A stretch of DNA of 64,000 nucleotides from Winogradskya consettensis (GCF_018332715.1 NZ_BOQP01000001.1:1-64000), one strand, 5' to 3'; counted from the first letter of the stretch, positions 9,131 through 18,035 are shown. The notes: generated from the letters alone by a model not told the origin. A program made the numbers and translations.

Positions 9131-9162
9131 CAGTGGCCCCCGTTTCCCCGCGGGGGCCACTG
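9131..9162 (+). terminator. Hairpin terminator after the DUF1996 gene
   Basis: An 11-bp perfect stem, CAGTGGCCCCC paired with GGGGGCCACTG, encloses a ten-base loop 31 bases after the stop codon. There is no U-tract, as is common for actinobacterial terminators. Confidence 0.75.
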
Positions 9163-9218
9163 CCCGTTCCGGGACCGATACGGTACGGGGGAAGTCTTCT
9201 TGGAGGGAGTCGTCACCC

Positions 9219-10733
9219 GTGCCCGAGATCCTGTCCCCCGAAGCTGTTGCCTTTGTGACCGACCTGAACAGGCGGTTCCGGCCACGCCGCGATGAGCTGC
9301 TCGCCGCCCGGGCCGCCCGCCGCGGCGAGATAGCCGCCGGGGGCACGCTCGACTTCCTGCCCGAGACGGCGGAGATCCGCGCCGGCGACTGGACGGTCCC
9401 CGCCGCGCCGGCCGACCTGAGCGACCGCCGCGTCGAGATCACCGGCCCGACCGAGCGCAAGATGACCATCAACGCGCTCAACTCCGGTGCGAAGGTGTGG
9501 CTGGCCGACCTCGAGGACGCCAACACCCCGCACTGGGACAACGTCGTCGGCGGTCAGCAGAACCTCTACGACGCGATCCGGCGCACGGTCTCGCTGAAGA
9601 CCGAGAAGAAGACGTACGAGCTGGGCGAAGGGCCGTACCCGACGATCGTGATGCGCCCGCGCGGCTGGCACCTCGACGAGCGGCACCTGCAGGTCGACGA
9701 CGCCCCGGCGGTCGGCGCGCTGGTCGACTTCGGGCTCTACTTCTTCCACAACGCCGCCGAGCTGGTCTCCCGCGGCAGCGGCCCGTACTTCTACCTGCCC
9801 AAGATGGAGTCGCATCGCGAGGCGGCCCTCTGGAACGACGTCTTCACCTACGCGCAGGAGACGCTCGGCATCCCGGTCGGCACGATCCGCGCCACCGTGC
9901 TGATCGAGACGATCCCCGCCGCGTTCGAGATGGACGAGATCCTGTGGGCCCTGCGCCCGCACATCGCCGGGCTCAACGCCGGTCGCTGGGACTACCTGTT
10001 CAGCATCATCAAGTACTTCCGCGACAACCCGGCGATGGTGCTGCCCGACCGGGCCGCGGTGACGATGACCGCGCCGTTCATGCGCGCCTACACCGAGCTG
10101 CTCGTCTCGACCTGCCACCGCCGCGGGGCGTTCGCGATGGGTGGCATGGCCGCGTTCATCCCCAGCCGCCGCGACCCGGCCGTCAACGAGGTCGCGTTCG
10201 CCAAGGTGCGCGAGGACAAGGAACGCGAGGCGGGGGACGGCTTCGACGGCTCGTGGGTCGCGCACCCCGACCTGGTCCCGCTCTGCTTCGCCGCTTTCCA
10301 GAACACCAACCAGCTCGACCGTACGCGTGCAGACGTCACCGTCACCGCGGCGCAACTGCTCGACGTGGCCTCGCTCGGCGCCGTGGTGACCGAGGCCGGC
10401 CTGCGCTCCAACGTGTCCGTGGCGCTGCAGTACCTCGAGGCGTGGCTGCGGGGCAACGGCGCGGTCGCCATCAACAACCTCATGGAGGACGCCGCCACCG
10501 CCGAGATCTCCCGGTCCCAGGTCTGGCAGTGGATCCACAACGGCGTGCTGCTCGACGACGGCACCCCGATCACCGCCGAGCTGGTCGCCCGGTTCGAGGA
10601 CGAGGAGCTCCGCAAGATCGACCAGCCGGCCGGCAACCGCTTCGCCGAGGCCCGCAAACTCTTCGAACGGGTCGCGCTGGCGGACGACTTCGCCGACTTC
10701 CTGACCACCGCCGCCTACGACTCGATCGACTGA
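9219..10733 (+). CDS. aceB: Malate synthase A
   Basis: The 504-residue protein matches malate synthase A in length and motifs, condensing glyoxylate with acetyl-CoA to malate. Visible motifs include [14 protein letters not shown] near residue 91, [27 protein letters not shown] with the metal-binding glutamate, and [12 protein letters not shown] near residue 252. Many relatives have Cys in place of Ala in that last motif. GGAGGGAG lies nine bases before the GTG start. A possible -10, TACGGT, is at 9179-9184. It stands apart from an isocitrate lyase gene and beside allantoin genes, so it most likely consumes glyoxylate from purine breakdown. Confidence 0.95.
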   Translation: MPEILSPEAVAFVTDLNRRFRPRRDELLAARAARRGEIAAGGTLDFLPETAEIRAGDWTVPAAPADLSDRRVEITGPTERKMTINALNSGAKVWLADLEDANTPHWDNVVGGQQNLYDAIRRTVSLKTEKKTYELGEGPYPTIVMRPRGWHLDERHLQVDDAPAVGALVDFGLYFFHNAAELVSRGSGPYFYLPKMESHREAALWNDVFTYAQETLGIPVGTIRATVLIETIPAAFEMDEILWALRPHIAGLNAGRWDYLFSIIKYFRDNPAMVLPDRAAVTMTAPFMRAYTELLVSTCHRRGAFAMGGMAAFIPSRRDPAVNEVAFAKVREDKEREAGDGFDGSWVAHPDLVPLCFAAFQNTNQLDRTRADVTVTAAQLLDVASLGAVVTEAGLRSNVSVALQYLEAWLRGNGAVAINNLMEDAATAEISRSQVWQWIHNGVLLDDGTPITAELVARFEDEELRKIDQPAGNRFAEARKLFERVALADDFADFLTTAAYDSID

Positions 10734-10735
10734 CC

Positions 10736-11899
10736 GTGCGGCTCAGCGACGACGACTACGCGATCATCGACGATCGGCTCGCCGGTCACGACGCGTTCCT
10801 GCGCTCGCGGTACCCCGGGGAGCGCTCGGGCCGGCAGCCGGTCCACACCGTCTACGTGCCCGCCGACCGGATCACGGGGTTCCGTGACTGGGGTGCGCAG
10901 GCCATCGCCGCGCTCGACGAGCACCCGCCGGTGCCGTTCCCGGCCGCGCTCGAGGAGCGGGTGCGCGCCAAACTGACCGCCGAGCCGATCGAGGACCTGC
11001 GCGTCGACTTCGAGGACGGGTACGGCGTCCGCGACGACGAGCAGGAGGACGCCGCGGTCAAACAGGCGGCCGCGGTGCTGCTCGACGGGGTCCGGCCGCC
11101 GTTCGTGGGGATCCGGATCAAATCGCTGGAGGCGCCGACGCGGCATCGCGCACTGCGTACCCTCGACCTCTGGCTCTCGCTCTATCCCGAGCCGTTCGTG
11201 GTGACGCTGCCCAAGGTCAGCGGCCCCGAGCAGGTCGAGGCGATGGCCGAGCTCTGCGAGAAGCTCGAGACGGTGCACGGGCTGCCGACCGGGTCGCTGC
11301 GCTTCGAGATCCAGATCGAGCTCCCGTCGGCGGTGCTCGGCGCGGACGGCACGGCGACCGTGGCCCGGCTCATCACGGCGGCGGCCGGGCGGTGCACCGG
11401 GCTGCACTACGGCACGTACGACTACAGCGCGGCGGCCGGCGTCGCCGCGGCGCACCAGGCCATGGACCACCCCGTGGCCGACTACGCCAAGGCGGTCATC
11501 CAGGCGGCGGCGGCAGGGACCGGCGTACGCCTCTCCGACGGCTCCACCAACATCCTGCCCATCGGCACCGACGTCGCGGTCCACGAGGCGTGGGCCCTGC
11601 ACCACCGGCTCGTGCGCCGCTCCCTGGAACGCGGCTTCTACCAGGGCTGGGACCTGCACCCGGCCCAGCTACCGACCCGTTTCGCGGCGACCTACGCGTT
11701 CTTCGCCGACGGCATGGACGCCGCGGTGCTGCGCCTGCGCCGCTACCTCGACCGCCAGTCCGGCGGCATCCTCGACGAACCGGCCACGGCCCGCGCGCTG
11801 GCGGGATATCTTCTACGTGGCCTCGATTGCGGCGCGTTGTCCACGGGCGCGGTGGGCTTCAGCCGCTCGGAGCTGGTCACGCTCGCGTCGACCTATTAA
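10736..11899 (+). CDS. DUF6986 aldolase/citrate-lyase-like protein
   Basis: A 387-residue protein begins at a GTG two bases after the malate synthase stop, so the two are co-transcribed. The region [13 protein letters not shown] near residue 80 and [10 protein letters not shown] near residue 185 resemble the metal-binding strands of the HpcH/HpaI aldolase and citrate-lyase-beta barrel, and the whole matches the actinobacterial DUF6986 family as I know it. Its reaction is not established. Sitting between malate synthase and allantoinase, it is a candidate for a C2/C3 carbon-carbon or ureidoglycolate-cleaving step. That is inference from position only. Confidence 0.8.
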   Translation: MRLSDDDYAIIDDRLAGHDAFLRSRYPGERSGRQPVHTVYVPADRITGFRDWGAQAIAALDEHPPVPFPAALEERVRAKLTAEPIEDLRVDFEDGYGVRDDEQEDAAVKQAAAVLLDGVRPPFVGIRIKSLEAPTRHRALRTLDLWLSLYPEPFVVTLPKVSGPEQVEAMAELCEKLETVHGLPTGSLRFEIQIELPSAVLGADGTATVARLITAAAGRCTGLHYGTYDYSAAAGVAAAHQAMDHPVADYAKAVIQAAAAGTGVRLSDGSTNILPIGTDVAVHEAWALHHRLVRRSLERGFYQGWDLHPAQLPTRFAATYAFFADGMDAAVLRLRRYLDRQSGGILDEPATARALAGYLLRGLDCGALSTGAVGFSRSELVTLASTY

Positions 11900-11907
11900 C
11901 TCCTGCT

Positions 11908-11947
11908 GTTGCCGGGCCGGCTTCGCTTGACGTAGCCGCCCGGCAAC
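11908..11947 (+). terminator. Terminator between the DUF6986 gene and allantoinase
   Basis: GTTGCCGGGCCGGCT (11908-11922) pairs with AGCCGCCCGGCAAC (11934-11947), giving a 14-bp stem with one bulge and an 11-base loop. There is no U-tract. It separates the malate synthase operon from the allantoinase promoter, which starts ten bases later. Confidence 0.7.
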
Positions 11948-11957
11948 GCAGGGGCAT

Positions 11958-11970
11958 TAGGCTCACCCTC
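11958..11970 (+). promoter_or_regulatory. Leaderless promoter -10 of allantoinase
   Basis: TAGGCT (11958-11963) ends seven bases before the ATG at 11971, with no Shine-Dalgarno sequence. This supports a leaderless transcript and fixes the start codon. Confidence 0.6.
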
Positions 11971-13284
11971 ATGGTCGATCTCGTGGTGCGGTCCCGCCGC
12001 GCCGTCACCCCCGACGGCGAACGTCCGGCCGCCGTCTCGGTCCGGGCCGGAAAAATCACTGCCATTGATCCGTACGATGCTGAGCTCACCGCCGTCGACG
12101 ACGTGGACCTCGGGAACGTGGCGCTGCTGCCCGGCCTCGTCGACACCCACGTGCACGTCAACGAGCCCGGGCGCACGGAATGGGAAGGGTTCGCCAGCGC
12201 GACCCGGGCGGCAGCCGCGGGCGGGGTCACCGCCATCGTGGACATGCCGCTGAACAGCCTGCCGCCCACCGTCACCGCCGAAGCCCTCGAGATCAAACAG
12301 AAGGCGGCCTCCGGGCAGATCCACGTCGACGTCGGATTCTGGGGCGGAGCGATCCCGGGCAACGCCGGCGACCTCCCGGCCCTGCACGCCGCCGGGGTGT
12401 ACGGCTTCAAGGCGTTCCTCGCCGACTCCGGTGTCCCCGAGTTTCCGCCGCTGGACGCGGACCAGCTCGCCGAGGCGCTCGCCGCCGTGGACGCGCAGTT
12501 CGTGATCCATGCCGAGGATCCCGGTCACCTTCGGGAAGCGGTCAGCTCCCCGGCGTACGGTCAATTTCTGGATTCTCGCCCACCGGAAGCGGAACATGCG
12601 GCCGTGGCCACGGCAATCGCGGCAGCCCGGGAGGCCGGAGCGCGCGTCCACATCCTGCACCTGTCCGCCGCGACCGCGTTGCCGTTGATCGTCGCGGCGA
12701 AGGCCGAAGGCCTGCGGGTGACCGCCGAGACCTGCCCGCACTACCTGACCCTCGACGCGGCGGAGATCCCCGAGGGCGCCACCGAGTTCAAATGCTGCCC
12801 GCCGATCCGCGACTCGGCCAACCGCGACCAGCTCTGGGCCGCGCTCGCCGACGGCGTGATCACCTGCGTGGTCAGCGACCACTCGCCGTGCACCCCCGAC
12901 CTGAAACGCCAGGACAGCGGCGACTTCGCGGCCGCCTGGGGTGGCATCGCCTCGGTCCAGCTGGGCCTGCCGGTGATCTGGACAGCCGCCCGCACCCGCG
13001 GCCACAGCCTCGCCGACGTCGTCGACTGGATGGCCCGGCGCCCCGCCGACCTCGTCGGACTCACCACCAAGGGAAGGCTCGCCGTCGGCGCCGACGCCGA
13101 CCTTGTCGCGTTCGACCCGGACGACACCTTCACGGTCGATCCGGCGGCACTGCACCACCGCAACCCCGTCACCCCGTACGCCGGGAAGACCCTCACCGGA
13201 GTGGTCCGCACCACCTGGCTGCGCGGTCGGACGGTCACCGGAGAGGCCCCGCAGGGTCGCTTCCTCAGCCGGAAGGACTCCTGA
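11971..13284 (+). CDS. allB: Allantoinase
   Basis: The 437-residue cyclic amidohydrolase opens allantoin to allantoate. The dinuclear metal site motif [18 protein letters not shown] lies near residues 53-70. The carbamylated lysine is probably in YGFKAF near residue 147. Further ligands are HILHLSAA near residue 227 and SDHSPC near residue 307. Start choice rests on the -10 box seven bases upstream. The stop codon overlaps the ATG of the allantoicase gene (TGATG), so the two are coupled. Dihydropyrimidinase is the main alternative, but the allantoicase partner makes allantoinase much more likely. Confidence 0.94.
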   Translation: MVDLVVRSRRAVTPDGERPAAVSVRAGKITAIDPYDAELTAVDDVDLGNVALLPGLVDTHVHVNEPGRTEWEGFASATRAAAAGGVTAIVDMPLNSLPPTVTAEALEIKQKAASGQIHVDVGFWGGAIPGNAGDLPALHAAGVYGFKAFLADSGVPEFPPLDADQLAEALAAVDAQFVIHAEDPGHLREAVSSPAYGQFLDSRPPEAEHAAVATAIAAAREAGARVHILHLSAATALPLIVAAKAEGLRVTAETCPHYLTLDAAEIPEGATEFKCCPPIRDSANRDQLWAALADGVITCVVSDHSPCTPDLKRQDSGDFAAAWGGIASVQLGLPVIWTAARTRGHSLADVVDWMARRPADLVGLTTKGRLAVGADADLVAFDPDDTFTVDPAALHHRNPVTPYAGKTLTGVVRTTWLRGRTVTGEAPQGRFLSRKDS

Positions 13285-14285
13285 TGGAAGAATTCACGCT
13301 CCTGCCCGACCTCGCGTCGCGCACCTTCGGCGGCGGGATCGTCCACGCCAACGACGAGTTCTTCGCCGCCGCCGACCATCTCGTCGAGCCCGCGTCCCCG
13401 GTCTTCGCGCCCCGCACGTTCGGGCAGAAGGGCCAGGTCTACGACGGCTGGGAGACCCGACGCCGTCGTGAACCCGGCTACGACACGGTGATCGTGCGGC
13501 TCGGCGCGCCCGGCGTGGTGCACGGGATCGACATCGACACGGCGTTCTTCACCGGCAACTACCCGCCGTACGCGTCTGTCGAGGGCGCTGCGCTGGACGG
13601 CTACCCTGACGCCGCCCAGCTTCTCGAGGCTGACTGGTCGCCGCTCGTGCCGCGCTCGGCGCTGTCCGGTGACAGCCAGAATCTCTTTCCCGTCGACTCG
13701 CGGCAGCGGTTCACCCACGTGCGCCTCAACATCTACCCCGACGGCGGGGTGGCGCGGCTGCGCGTGCACGGCGAGGTCGTCCCCGACCCCCGCCTGCTCC
13801 CCGCGATCTTCGACGTCGCCGCCGCCGAACACGGCGCCCGCATCGCCAGCTGCAGCAACATGTTCTACGGCCACCCCCAAAATATGATCAACCCGGGTCT
13901 CGCCCGCTCCATGGGCGACGGCTGGGAAACCTCCCGCCGCCGCGACGACGGCAACGACTGGGTCCTGGTCCAACTCGCCGCCCCCGCCATCATCGAACTC
14001 GCCGAACTCGACACCAGCCACTTCAAGGGCAACGCCCCCGGCAGCGCCACCCTCCGCGGCATCGACGGCCGCGTAGGCCTCCTCGACGACCCCGACGACT
14101 GGTTCGACCTCCTCCCCCAGATCCGCCTCAGCCCCGACACCCGCCACCGCTTCCCCATCCCCGTCGTCCCCGTCGCCACCCACGTCCGCCTCGACATCTA
14201 CCCCGACGGCGGCATGGCCCGCCTCCGCCTCCACGCCCGCCCCGACGCCGCCGTCCTCCGAGCCCGCTTCGAAGCCACCACATGA
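13284..14285 (+). CDS. alc: Allantoicase
   Basis: The 333-residue protein hydrolyses allantoate to ureidoglycolate and urea. It shows the internal duplication typical of allantoicase. GWETRRRREPGYD near residue 54 recurs as GWETSRRRDDGND near residue 214, and HVRLNIYPDGGVARLRVHG near residue 150 recurs as HVRLDIYPDGGMARLRLHA near residue 303. It overlaps the allantoinase stop by one base. Its last 200 codons are extremely C-rich at third positions, even for this genome. Tandem repeats begin about 25 bases after its stop. Confidence 0.95.
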   Translation: MEEFTLLPDLASRTFGGGIVHANDEFFAAADHLVEPASPVFAPRTFGQKGQVYDGWETRRRREPGYDTVIVRLGAPGVVHGIDIDTAFFTGNYPPYASVEGAALDGYPDAAQLLEADWSPLVPRSALSGDSQNLFPVDSRQRFTHVRLNIYPDGGVARLRVHGEVVPDPRLLPAIFDVAAAEHGARIASCSNMFYGHPQNMINPGLARSMGDGWETSRRRDDGNDWVLVQLAAPAIIELAELDTSHFKGNAPGSATLRGIDGRVGLLDDPDDWFDLLPQIRLSPDTRHRFPIPVVPVATHVRLDIYPDGGMARLRLHARPDAAVLRARFEATT

Positions 14286-14310
14286 CGACCCCGCCCACCC
14301 ACTCTCCCCG

Positions 14311-14740
14311 GGCCGTTCTTCCCGGGCCGTTCTTCCCGGGCCGTTCTTCCCGGGCCGTTCTTCCCGGGCTGTTCTCCCCGGGCTGTTCTCCCCGGGCCGT
14401 TCTCCCCGGGCTGTTCTCCCCGGGCTGTTCTCCTTGGGCTGTTCTCTCTTGGACGTTCTACTCAGGTCGTTCTGCTCAGGTCGTTCTTCCCGGGCCGTTC
14501 TTTGGGCCGTTGTCTTCAGGTCGTTGTCTCCGGGTCGTTTTTCGTGGGTCGTTCATCGCGGGTCGCTCACTCCAGGTCGTTCTTCCCGGGTTGGTCCCTG
14601 GGCCGTCCATCCCGGGCGTTGTTCCTGGGTTGTTCTCCCGTCGGTCGTTCTTCGCGGGTCGCTGTTTCCGGGTCGATCACCCCGGGCCGTCACCCTGGGC
14701 TCGTCTCTCTCGGCCGTTCTTTCCGGCCCGTTTCGAGTCA
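14311..14740. repeat. Degenerate 14-bp minisatellite array
   Basis: Units of the form CGGGCCGTTCTTCC repeat about 30 times. They are near-perfect for the first ten or so copies (14311-14450) and increasingly diverged to the right (GTTC..GGG words persist to about 14740). All three plus-strand frames stay open through much of it because 14 is not a multiple of three and stops are absent from the unit. I treat those frames as artefacts. The GGG/CCC phasing gives many short self-complementary CCCGGG steps. It lies between allantoicase and a second, unrelated array. Confidence 0.85.
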
Positions 14741-14800
14741 GCTCAGTGATGGGGCCCGCTTGATGATCGGATCCGCCGCAGCGAACTCCGGTAATCACCT

Positions 14801-15085
14801 CAGGGCGGTCTCGTGATCGCGTCCGCCCGGTTGGGTCTCCGTGCCAGCTTCGCGGTCGTCTCGTGATCGCGGCCGCCCGGTTGGGCCTTTGTGCCAGCTT
14901 CGCGGTCGTCTCGTGATCGCGGCCGCCCGGTTGGGCCTTTGTGCCAGCTTCGCGGTCGTCTCGTGATCGCGGCCGCCCGGTTGGGCCTTTGTGCCAGCTT
15001 CGCGGTCGTCTCGTGATCGCGGCCGCCCGGTTGGGTCTCCGTGCCCGCTTCGGGGCCGCCTCGTGATCACGACCGCCCGGCTGGA
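14801..15085. repeat. 50-bp tandem repeats carrying copies of a gene start
   Basis: Five full 50-bp units start at 14801, 14851, 14901, 14951 and 15001, followed by a partial sixth at 15051. Units 2-4 are identical and the outer ones differ at a few bases. Each unit contains GTGATCGCGGCCGCCCGG. The sixth copy of that segment (15063 onward, GTGATCACGACCGCCCGG) is the start codon and first codons of the GNAT gene. The array therefore looks like amplification of that gene's 5' end. There are no spacers, so it is not a CRISPR array. Confidence 0.92.
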
Positions 15086-15551
15086 ATTCCGGCAGATGAC
15101 TGCCGGAGACCTCGACGACATGGCGGCGCTGCTCGGCTCGCCGGAGGTCATGCACTACTACCCCCGGCCCCGAACCCGCGCCGAAGCTCAGCACTGGATC
15201 GACTGGAACCTCGGCCTCTACGCCGAGCACGGCTTCGGACTGTGGATCCTGTCGCTACGCGCGACCGGTGAGTTCGTGGGGGACTGCGGCCTGACCTACC
15301 AGCAGGTGGACGGCGTCACCGAACTGGAGGTCGGCTATCACGTGCGAGCCGACCTGCAGGGCCTCGGTCTCGCCACAGAAGCCGCCTCGGCCGTCCGGGA
15401 CCACGCGCGCGACATCCTTCACGCCCCCCGCCTCATAGCGATCATCGACCCGGCCAACATCCCCTCCCAGCGAGTCGCCACGAAGATCGGCCTCGAGCTA
15501 GAAAAACGCTCCACAACAGATCAGCTCATCTTCGCGACCTCCTACACCTGA
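15063..15551 (+). CDS. GNAT family N-acetyltransferase (RimJ/RimL type)
   Basis: The 162-residue acetyl-CoA-dependent N-acetyltransferase begins with TTARLEFRQMTAGDLDDMA, typical of the Acetyltransf_3 group. The acetyl-CoA loop region is YHVRADLQGLGLATEAA near residues 90-106, followed by NIPSQRVATKIGLE. The GTG start at 15063 lies inside the last, diverged unit of the 50-bp array. Upstream repeat copies offer near-identical false starts, but those one and two units back are out of frame. The stop codon lies inside a second array. The substrate is unknown. Confidence 0.85.
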   Translation: MITTARLEFRQMTAGDLDDMAALLGSPEVMHYYPRPRTRAEAQHWIDWNLGLYAEHGFGLWILSLRATGEFVGDCGLTYQQVDGVTELEVGYHVRADLQGLGLATEAASAVRDHARDILHAPRLIAIIDPANIPSQRVATKIGLELEKRSTTDQLIFATSYT

Positions 15552-15682
15552 GCTGCCATTAAGCCGTGCCCCTCATCACCTGAGCTGCCGTCCCAACGTG
15601 TGACCTTCACCTGACCTGCCATCCAGCCGCGTGACCTTCACCTGAGCTGCCGCCCCACCGCGCCCCCTTCACCTGAGCTGCC
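15543..15682. repeat. 31-bp tandem repeats spanning two convergent stop codons
   Basis: The core TCACCTGAGCTGCC recurs at 15543 (as TACACCTGAGCTGCC), 15576, 15607 (CTGACC variant), 15638 and 15669, spaced 33, 31, 31 and 31 bases. The first copy contains the stop of the GNAT gene on the plus strand. The last encodes the final WQLR and stop of the methyltransferase on the minus strand. The sequence between the two genes consists of these units only, with no hairpin terminator visible. Confidence 0.85.
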
Positions 15683-16754
15683 AGCTTGTTGGCGTCCAGA
15701 GCGGATACCGCGGGTCGGGCGTCCGGGACAGTGTTATCTGCCAGGCCTGCATCGGGGGCCGCCCGGCCGACTCCCATCGGTCGAGGATGTTGTTGGCCTC
15801 GTCGGTGCGATCCGCGGCGTCGGGACCGCCGGCCAGGACCGAGCCGTCGGGCAGGATCGCCGCGCCGCCCGTGCCCGCGGGATCCAGGAGGGCGACGGCG
15901 TTCTGCTGGTGGTCAGGCAGGGCGGCATGGGTTGCGCGGGTGCTCCAGATGCCGGCGGCGTACCAGAGGTCCCGGTAGCGCAGGGAGGTCAACGGCTCGG
16001 CCCAGCGCGGCGGGGTTGCCTCTTTCAGGGCGGTGAGGGCGGCGGTCGGTGCCGGATGGCTGGTGCCGTGCTGGGCGGTCAACGGGCCCGCGGCTGTCAT
16101 GAAGCCCGAGGGACAGATCACGGAGCCCGTCACGGGCCCGTCGGCGGTGCCGGTGACAGCGAGGACCGGGTGGGTGCCGGCATGTTCCACGGGCACAACG
16201 ACCAGACCTGGCCGGGACTGTGACAACCAGTGCGGGGAGACGCCCGCGACCCCGACCGTGACGATCACTCGATCGAAGTCCGGGCCGGCGTCGAGGTAGC
16301 CGTCGCCGACGAGAAGCCGGACGTCCTGAACGCCGGCCAGCTTCAGTGCGTCCCTCGCCTGGGCAGCGACGTCGGGCTGAACATCCACACTGGTCACCGA
16401 GGCGCCCAGCCTGCTCAGCAACGCGGCGTTGTAACCCGTGCCGGTGCCGATCTCCAGCACCCGGTCGCCGGGCCGGACGTCCAGGGCCGTCAGCATGATC
16501 GCCATCAGGGAGGGCTGGCTGGAGGAGCTGACCGGCAGCCCGTCCGCCAGCTTCGTGACGAGGACGTTGTCGCTGTAGACCGTCTGGAGGAAGCCGGGCA
16601 TGCCCGGAGTCGCCCACTTGCCGTCCCGGCGCTGGAATCCGCCGCCCACGAACACCTCGCGGGGAACGGCCCCGAACGCGTCCGCGAGCGCCGGTGGCAG
16701 CGGACCGGTCTCCCGCTCGATCTCCGCCACGAAACGGCGTCGCAGGTCAGTCAT
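15669..16754 (-). CDS. Protein-L-isoaspartate O-methyltransferase-like protein
   Basis: The 361-residue protein has a PCMT-type SAM methyltransferase core in its first 210 residues. PREVFVGGGF is near residue 32, DNVLVTK and SSSSQPSLMAIML are typical substrate-site motifs, and the SAM-binding VLEIGTGTGYNAALLSRLG is near residue 97. The C-terminal 150 residues are an extension seen in long actinobacterial relatives. Its ATG (16754) overlaps the end of the upstream kinase gene by eight bases, so the two are coupled. Repair of isoaspartyl damage is the family role, but the long form may act in peptide modification instead. Its last codons lie in a repeat unit. Confidence 0.85.
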   Translation of the reverse strand: MTDLRRRFVAEIERETGPLPPALADAFGAVPREVFVGGGFQRRDGKWATPGMPGFLQTVYSDNVLVTKLADGLPVSSSSQPSLMAIMLTALDVRPGDRVLEIGTGTGYNAALLSRLGASVTSVDVQPDVAAQARDALKLAGVQDVRLLVGDGYLDAGPDFDRVIVTVGVAGVSPHWLSQSRPGLVVVPVEHAGTHPVLAVTGTADGPVTGSVICPSGFMTAAGPLTAQHGTSHPAPTAALTALKEATPPRWAEPLTSLRYRDLWYAAGIWSTRATHAALPDHQQNAVALLDPAGTGGAAILPDGSVLAGGPDAADRTDEANNILDRWESAGRPPMQAWQITLSRTPDPRYPLWTPTSWQLR

Positions 16755-17976
16755 GGTCTGCACGGGGAGAGGGCCGCGTGACGCCGACCGCGGCCAGCAG
16801 CATCTCCGGGACGTCGGACTCATGATAGGGCCGCTCGGACTCCTCGATGTGATCGAGGAACTCCTGGTACTTCGCTGCCGAGGCGAGGGCCGCCACGGGC
16901 CGGATCAGCTCCAGCGCCGTCTCCGGATCGCACCCGGGCACAGCCGCCCGCCACCGTGCGGCCCACTCGCCGATCAACGAGCCGGCAGGCAACTCCGCAC
17001 CCAGCCGGACGATGTCGAGCGCCGGATGTCCCACCGCCGAATCGGCCCAGTCGACAATCACCACCCCATCCGCAGCGCCCGACCCCGCAGCGCCCGACCC
17101 CGCAGGGACTTGATCCGGCGCGGTGGGGGAGCGGACGTTGCCGGGGTGCAGGTCGCCGTGGATGAGGGTGTCGGGCAGGCCGCAGGCGGCGATCGCGGCG
17201 AGGCGGGCCGGTAGCTCGTCGAGCAGGTCGTCGAGGCCGTCGAGGTGGTCGAGCCAGGGCTCGGCGACCCGGGCGAAGCGGTCGTAGGTGAGCCGGCGGT
17301 CGGGGACGCCCGCGTCGAGCAGCGCGCTGACGTGGGTGGCGAAGTGCTCCTGGACCGGGTGGAAGGCGCGGGCGACCGCGGCGCAGAAGTCAGGGCCGGC
17401 GCCGTAGCGGTCCTCGCCGGGGACGTGTGTGAGCAGGCTGCGGCCCGCGGCGCCGGTGGCGAGCACCGCGGGGACGAGGCCGGGGGAGACCTCGTCGACC
17501 AGGCGCAGCACGGCCGGCTCGTGGGCGGCGAAGATCGGAACCTGTTTGAGCCAGGCCACCGGGGTGCCGCTCACGTCGATGCGCCAGATCGCGGAGAGAT
17601 TCCAGGTGCGGATCTGCTCTGCCGACGCATCGCCGGGACACAGCGACAACGCCCACTCGAGAGAGGCATCGGGACCACCGGGCACGGCCCAGGGCGCCCG
17701 CAGCGGCGACGGATGAAGATCCACCTCATACGGTTTGAGCGCGACATCAACAGCGCCGTCGATCTGGGCCAAGTAGGTGACCTCGCCACCGGGTGGCGCA
17801 GGGTGCGTGGCAGCGAGCAGCCGCAGCACCGTGACCACCAGCCCGTGCCGGTCGCGCACGGCGTCGACCACGTCGGCGGTCTCCTGCCACCAGGGCAGCT
17901 CGAGCTCGAACGGCGGCAGCGAACCGAGGACGTCCCCGGACGTATCGGTGAGCACGAGCGTCACGATGCGGGTCAC
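16747..17976 (-). CDS. Aminoglycoside phosphotransferase (APH)-family kinase-like protein
   Basis: The 409-residue protein has an APH/choline-kinase-like catalytic half. The Brenner motif is LIHGDLHPGN near residue 270 and the metal-binding aspartate follows in VIVDWADSAVGHPALD near residue 305. The first 120 residues precede the kinase fold and are not recognised with confidence. Between the two catalytic motifs lies a low-complexity AGSGAAGSGAA insert. The GTG start follows a TACGGT box by seven bases (leaderless). It overlaps the downstream methyltransferase. The family phosphorylates small molecules. Nothing here shows antibiotic resistance. Confidence 0.82.
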   Translation of the reverse strand: MTRIVTLVLTDTSGDVLGSLPPFELELPWWQETADVVDAVRDRHGLVVTVLRLLAATHPAPPGGEVTYLAQIDGAVDVALKPYEVDLHPSPLRAPWAVPGGPDASLEWALSLCPGDASAEQIRTWNLSAIWRIDVSGTPVAWLKQVPIFAAHEPAVLRLVDEVSPGLVPAVLATGAAGRSLLTHVPGEDRYGAGPDFCAAVARAFHPVQEHFATHVSALLDAGVPDRRLTYDRFARVAEPWLDHLDGLDDLLDELPARLAAIAACGLPDTLIHGDLHPGNVRSPTAPDQVPAGSGAAGSGAADGVVIVDWADSAVGHPALDIVRLGAELPAGSLIGEWAARWRAAVPGCDPETALELIRPVAALASAAKYQEFLDHIEESERPYHESDVPEMLLAAVGVTRPSPRADHD

Positions 17977-17983
17977 GCGAAGG

Positions 17984-18029
17984 ACCGTAACGCGTGCGAC
18001 GTTTTTGTGGCTGCCCCTGTGGATAACGT
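17984..18029. promoter_or_regulatory. Divergent leaderless promoters (APH kinase / transglutaminase)
   Basis: On the minus strand TACGGT (17984-17989) ends seven bases before the GTG at 17976. On the plus strand TAACGT (18024-18029) ends six bases before the GTG at 18036. Neither gene has a convincing Shine-Dalgarno, and no clear -35 boxes were found. Confidence 0.55.
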
Positions 18030-18035
18030 GGGGCG

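Noticed and set aside
9497..10735. Long plus-strand frame extending upstream of the DUF6986 gene across malate synthase
   Set aside because: It runs through the malate synthase gene in another frame. The GTG at 10736, two bases after the malate synthase stop, is the logical start and the extension is Arg-rich nonsense.
12741..14234. 497-residue minus-strand frame opposite allantoinase and allantoicase
   Set aside because: Low-complexity Val/Gly/Glu/Ala translation typical of antisense in very GC-rich DNA; both sense genes have clear family motifs.
14282..14816. Three overlapping plus-strand frames with Pro/Gly/Ser/Arg repeats
   Set aside because: All three frames are open because the 14-bp repeat lacks stops; the translations are repeat artefacts with no ribosome binding site.
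14801..15085. Possible CRISPR array
   Set aside because: The repeats are head-to-tail with no spacers, the unit is 50 bp, and no cas genes are present.
14553..15230. 225-residue minus-strand frame through the 50-bp array
   Set aside because: Its sequence is only the repeat read backwards (RDHETTAKL... units) and it overlaps a real GNAT gene.
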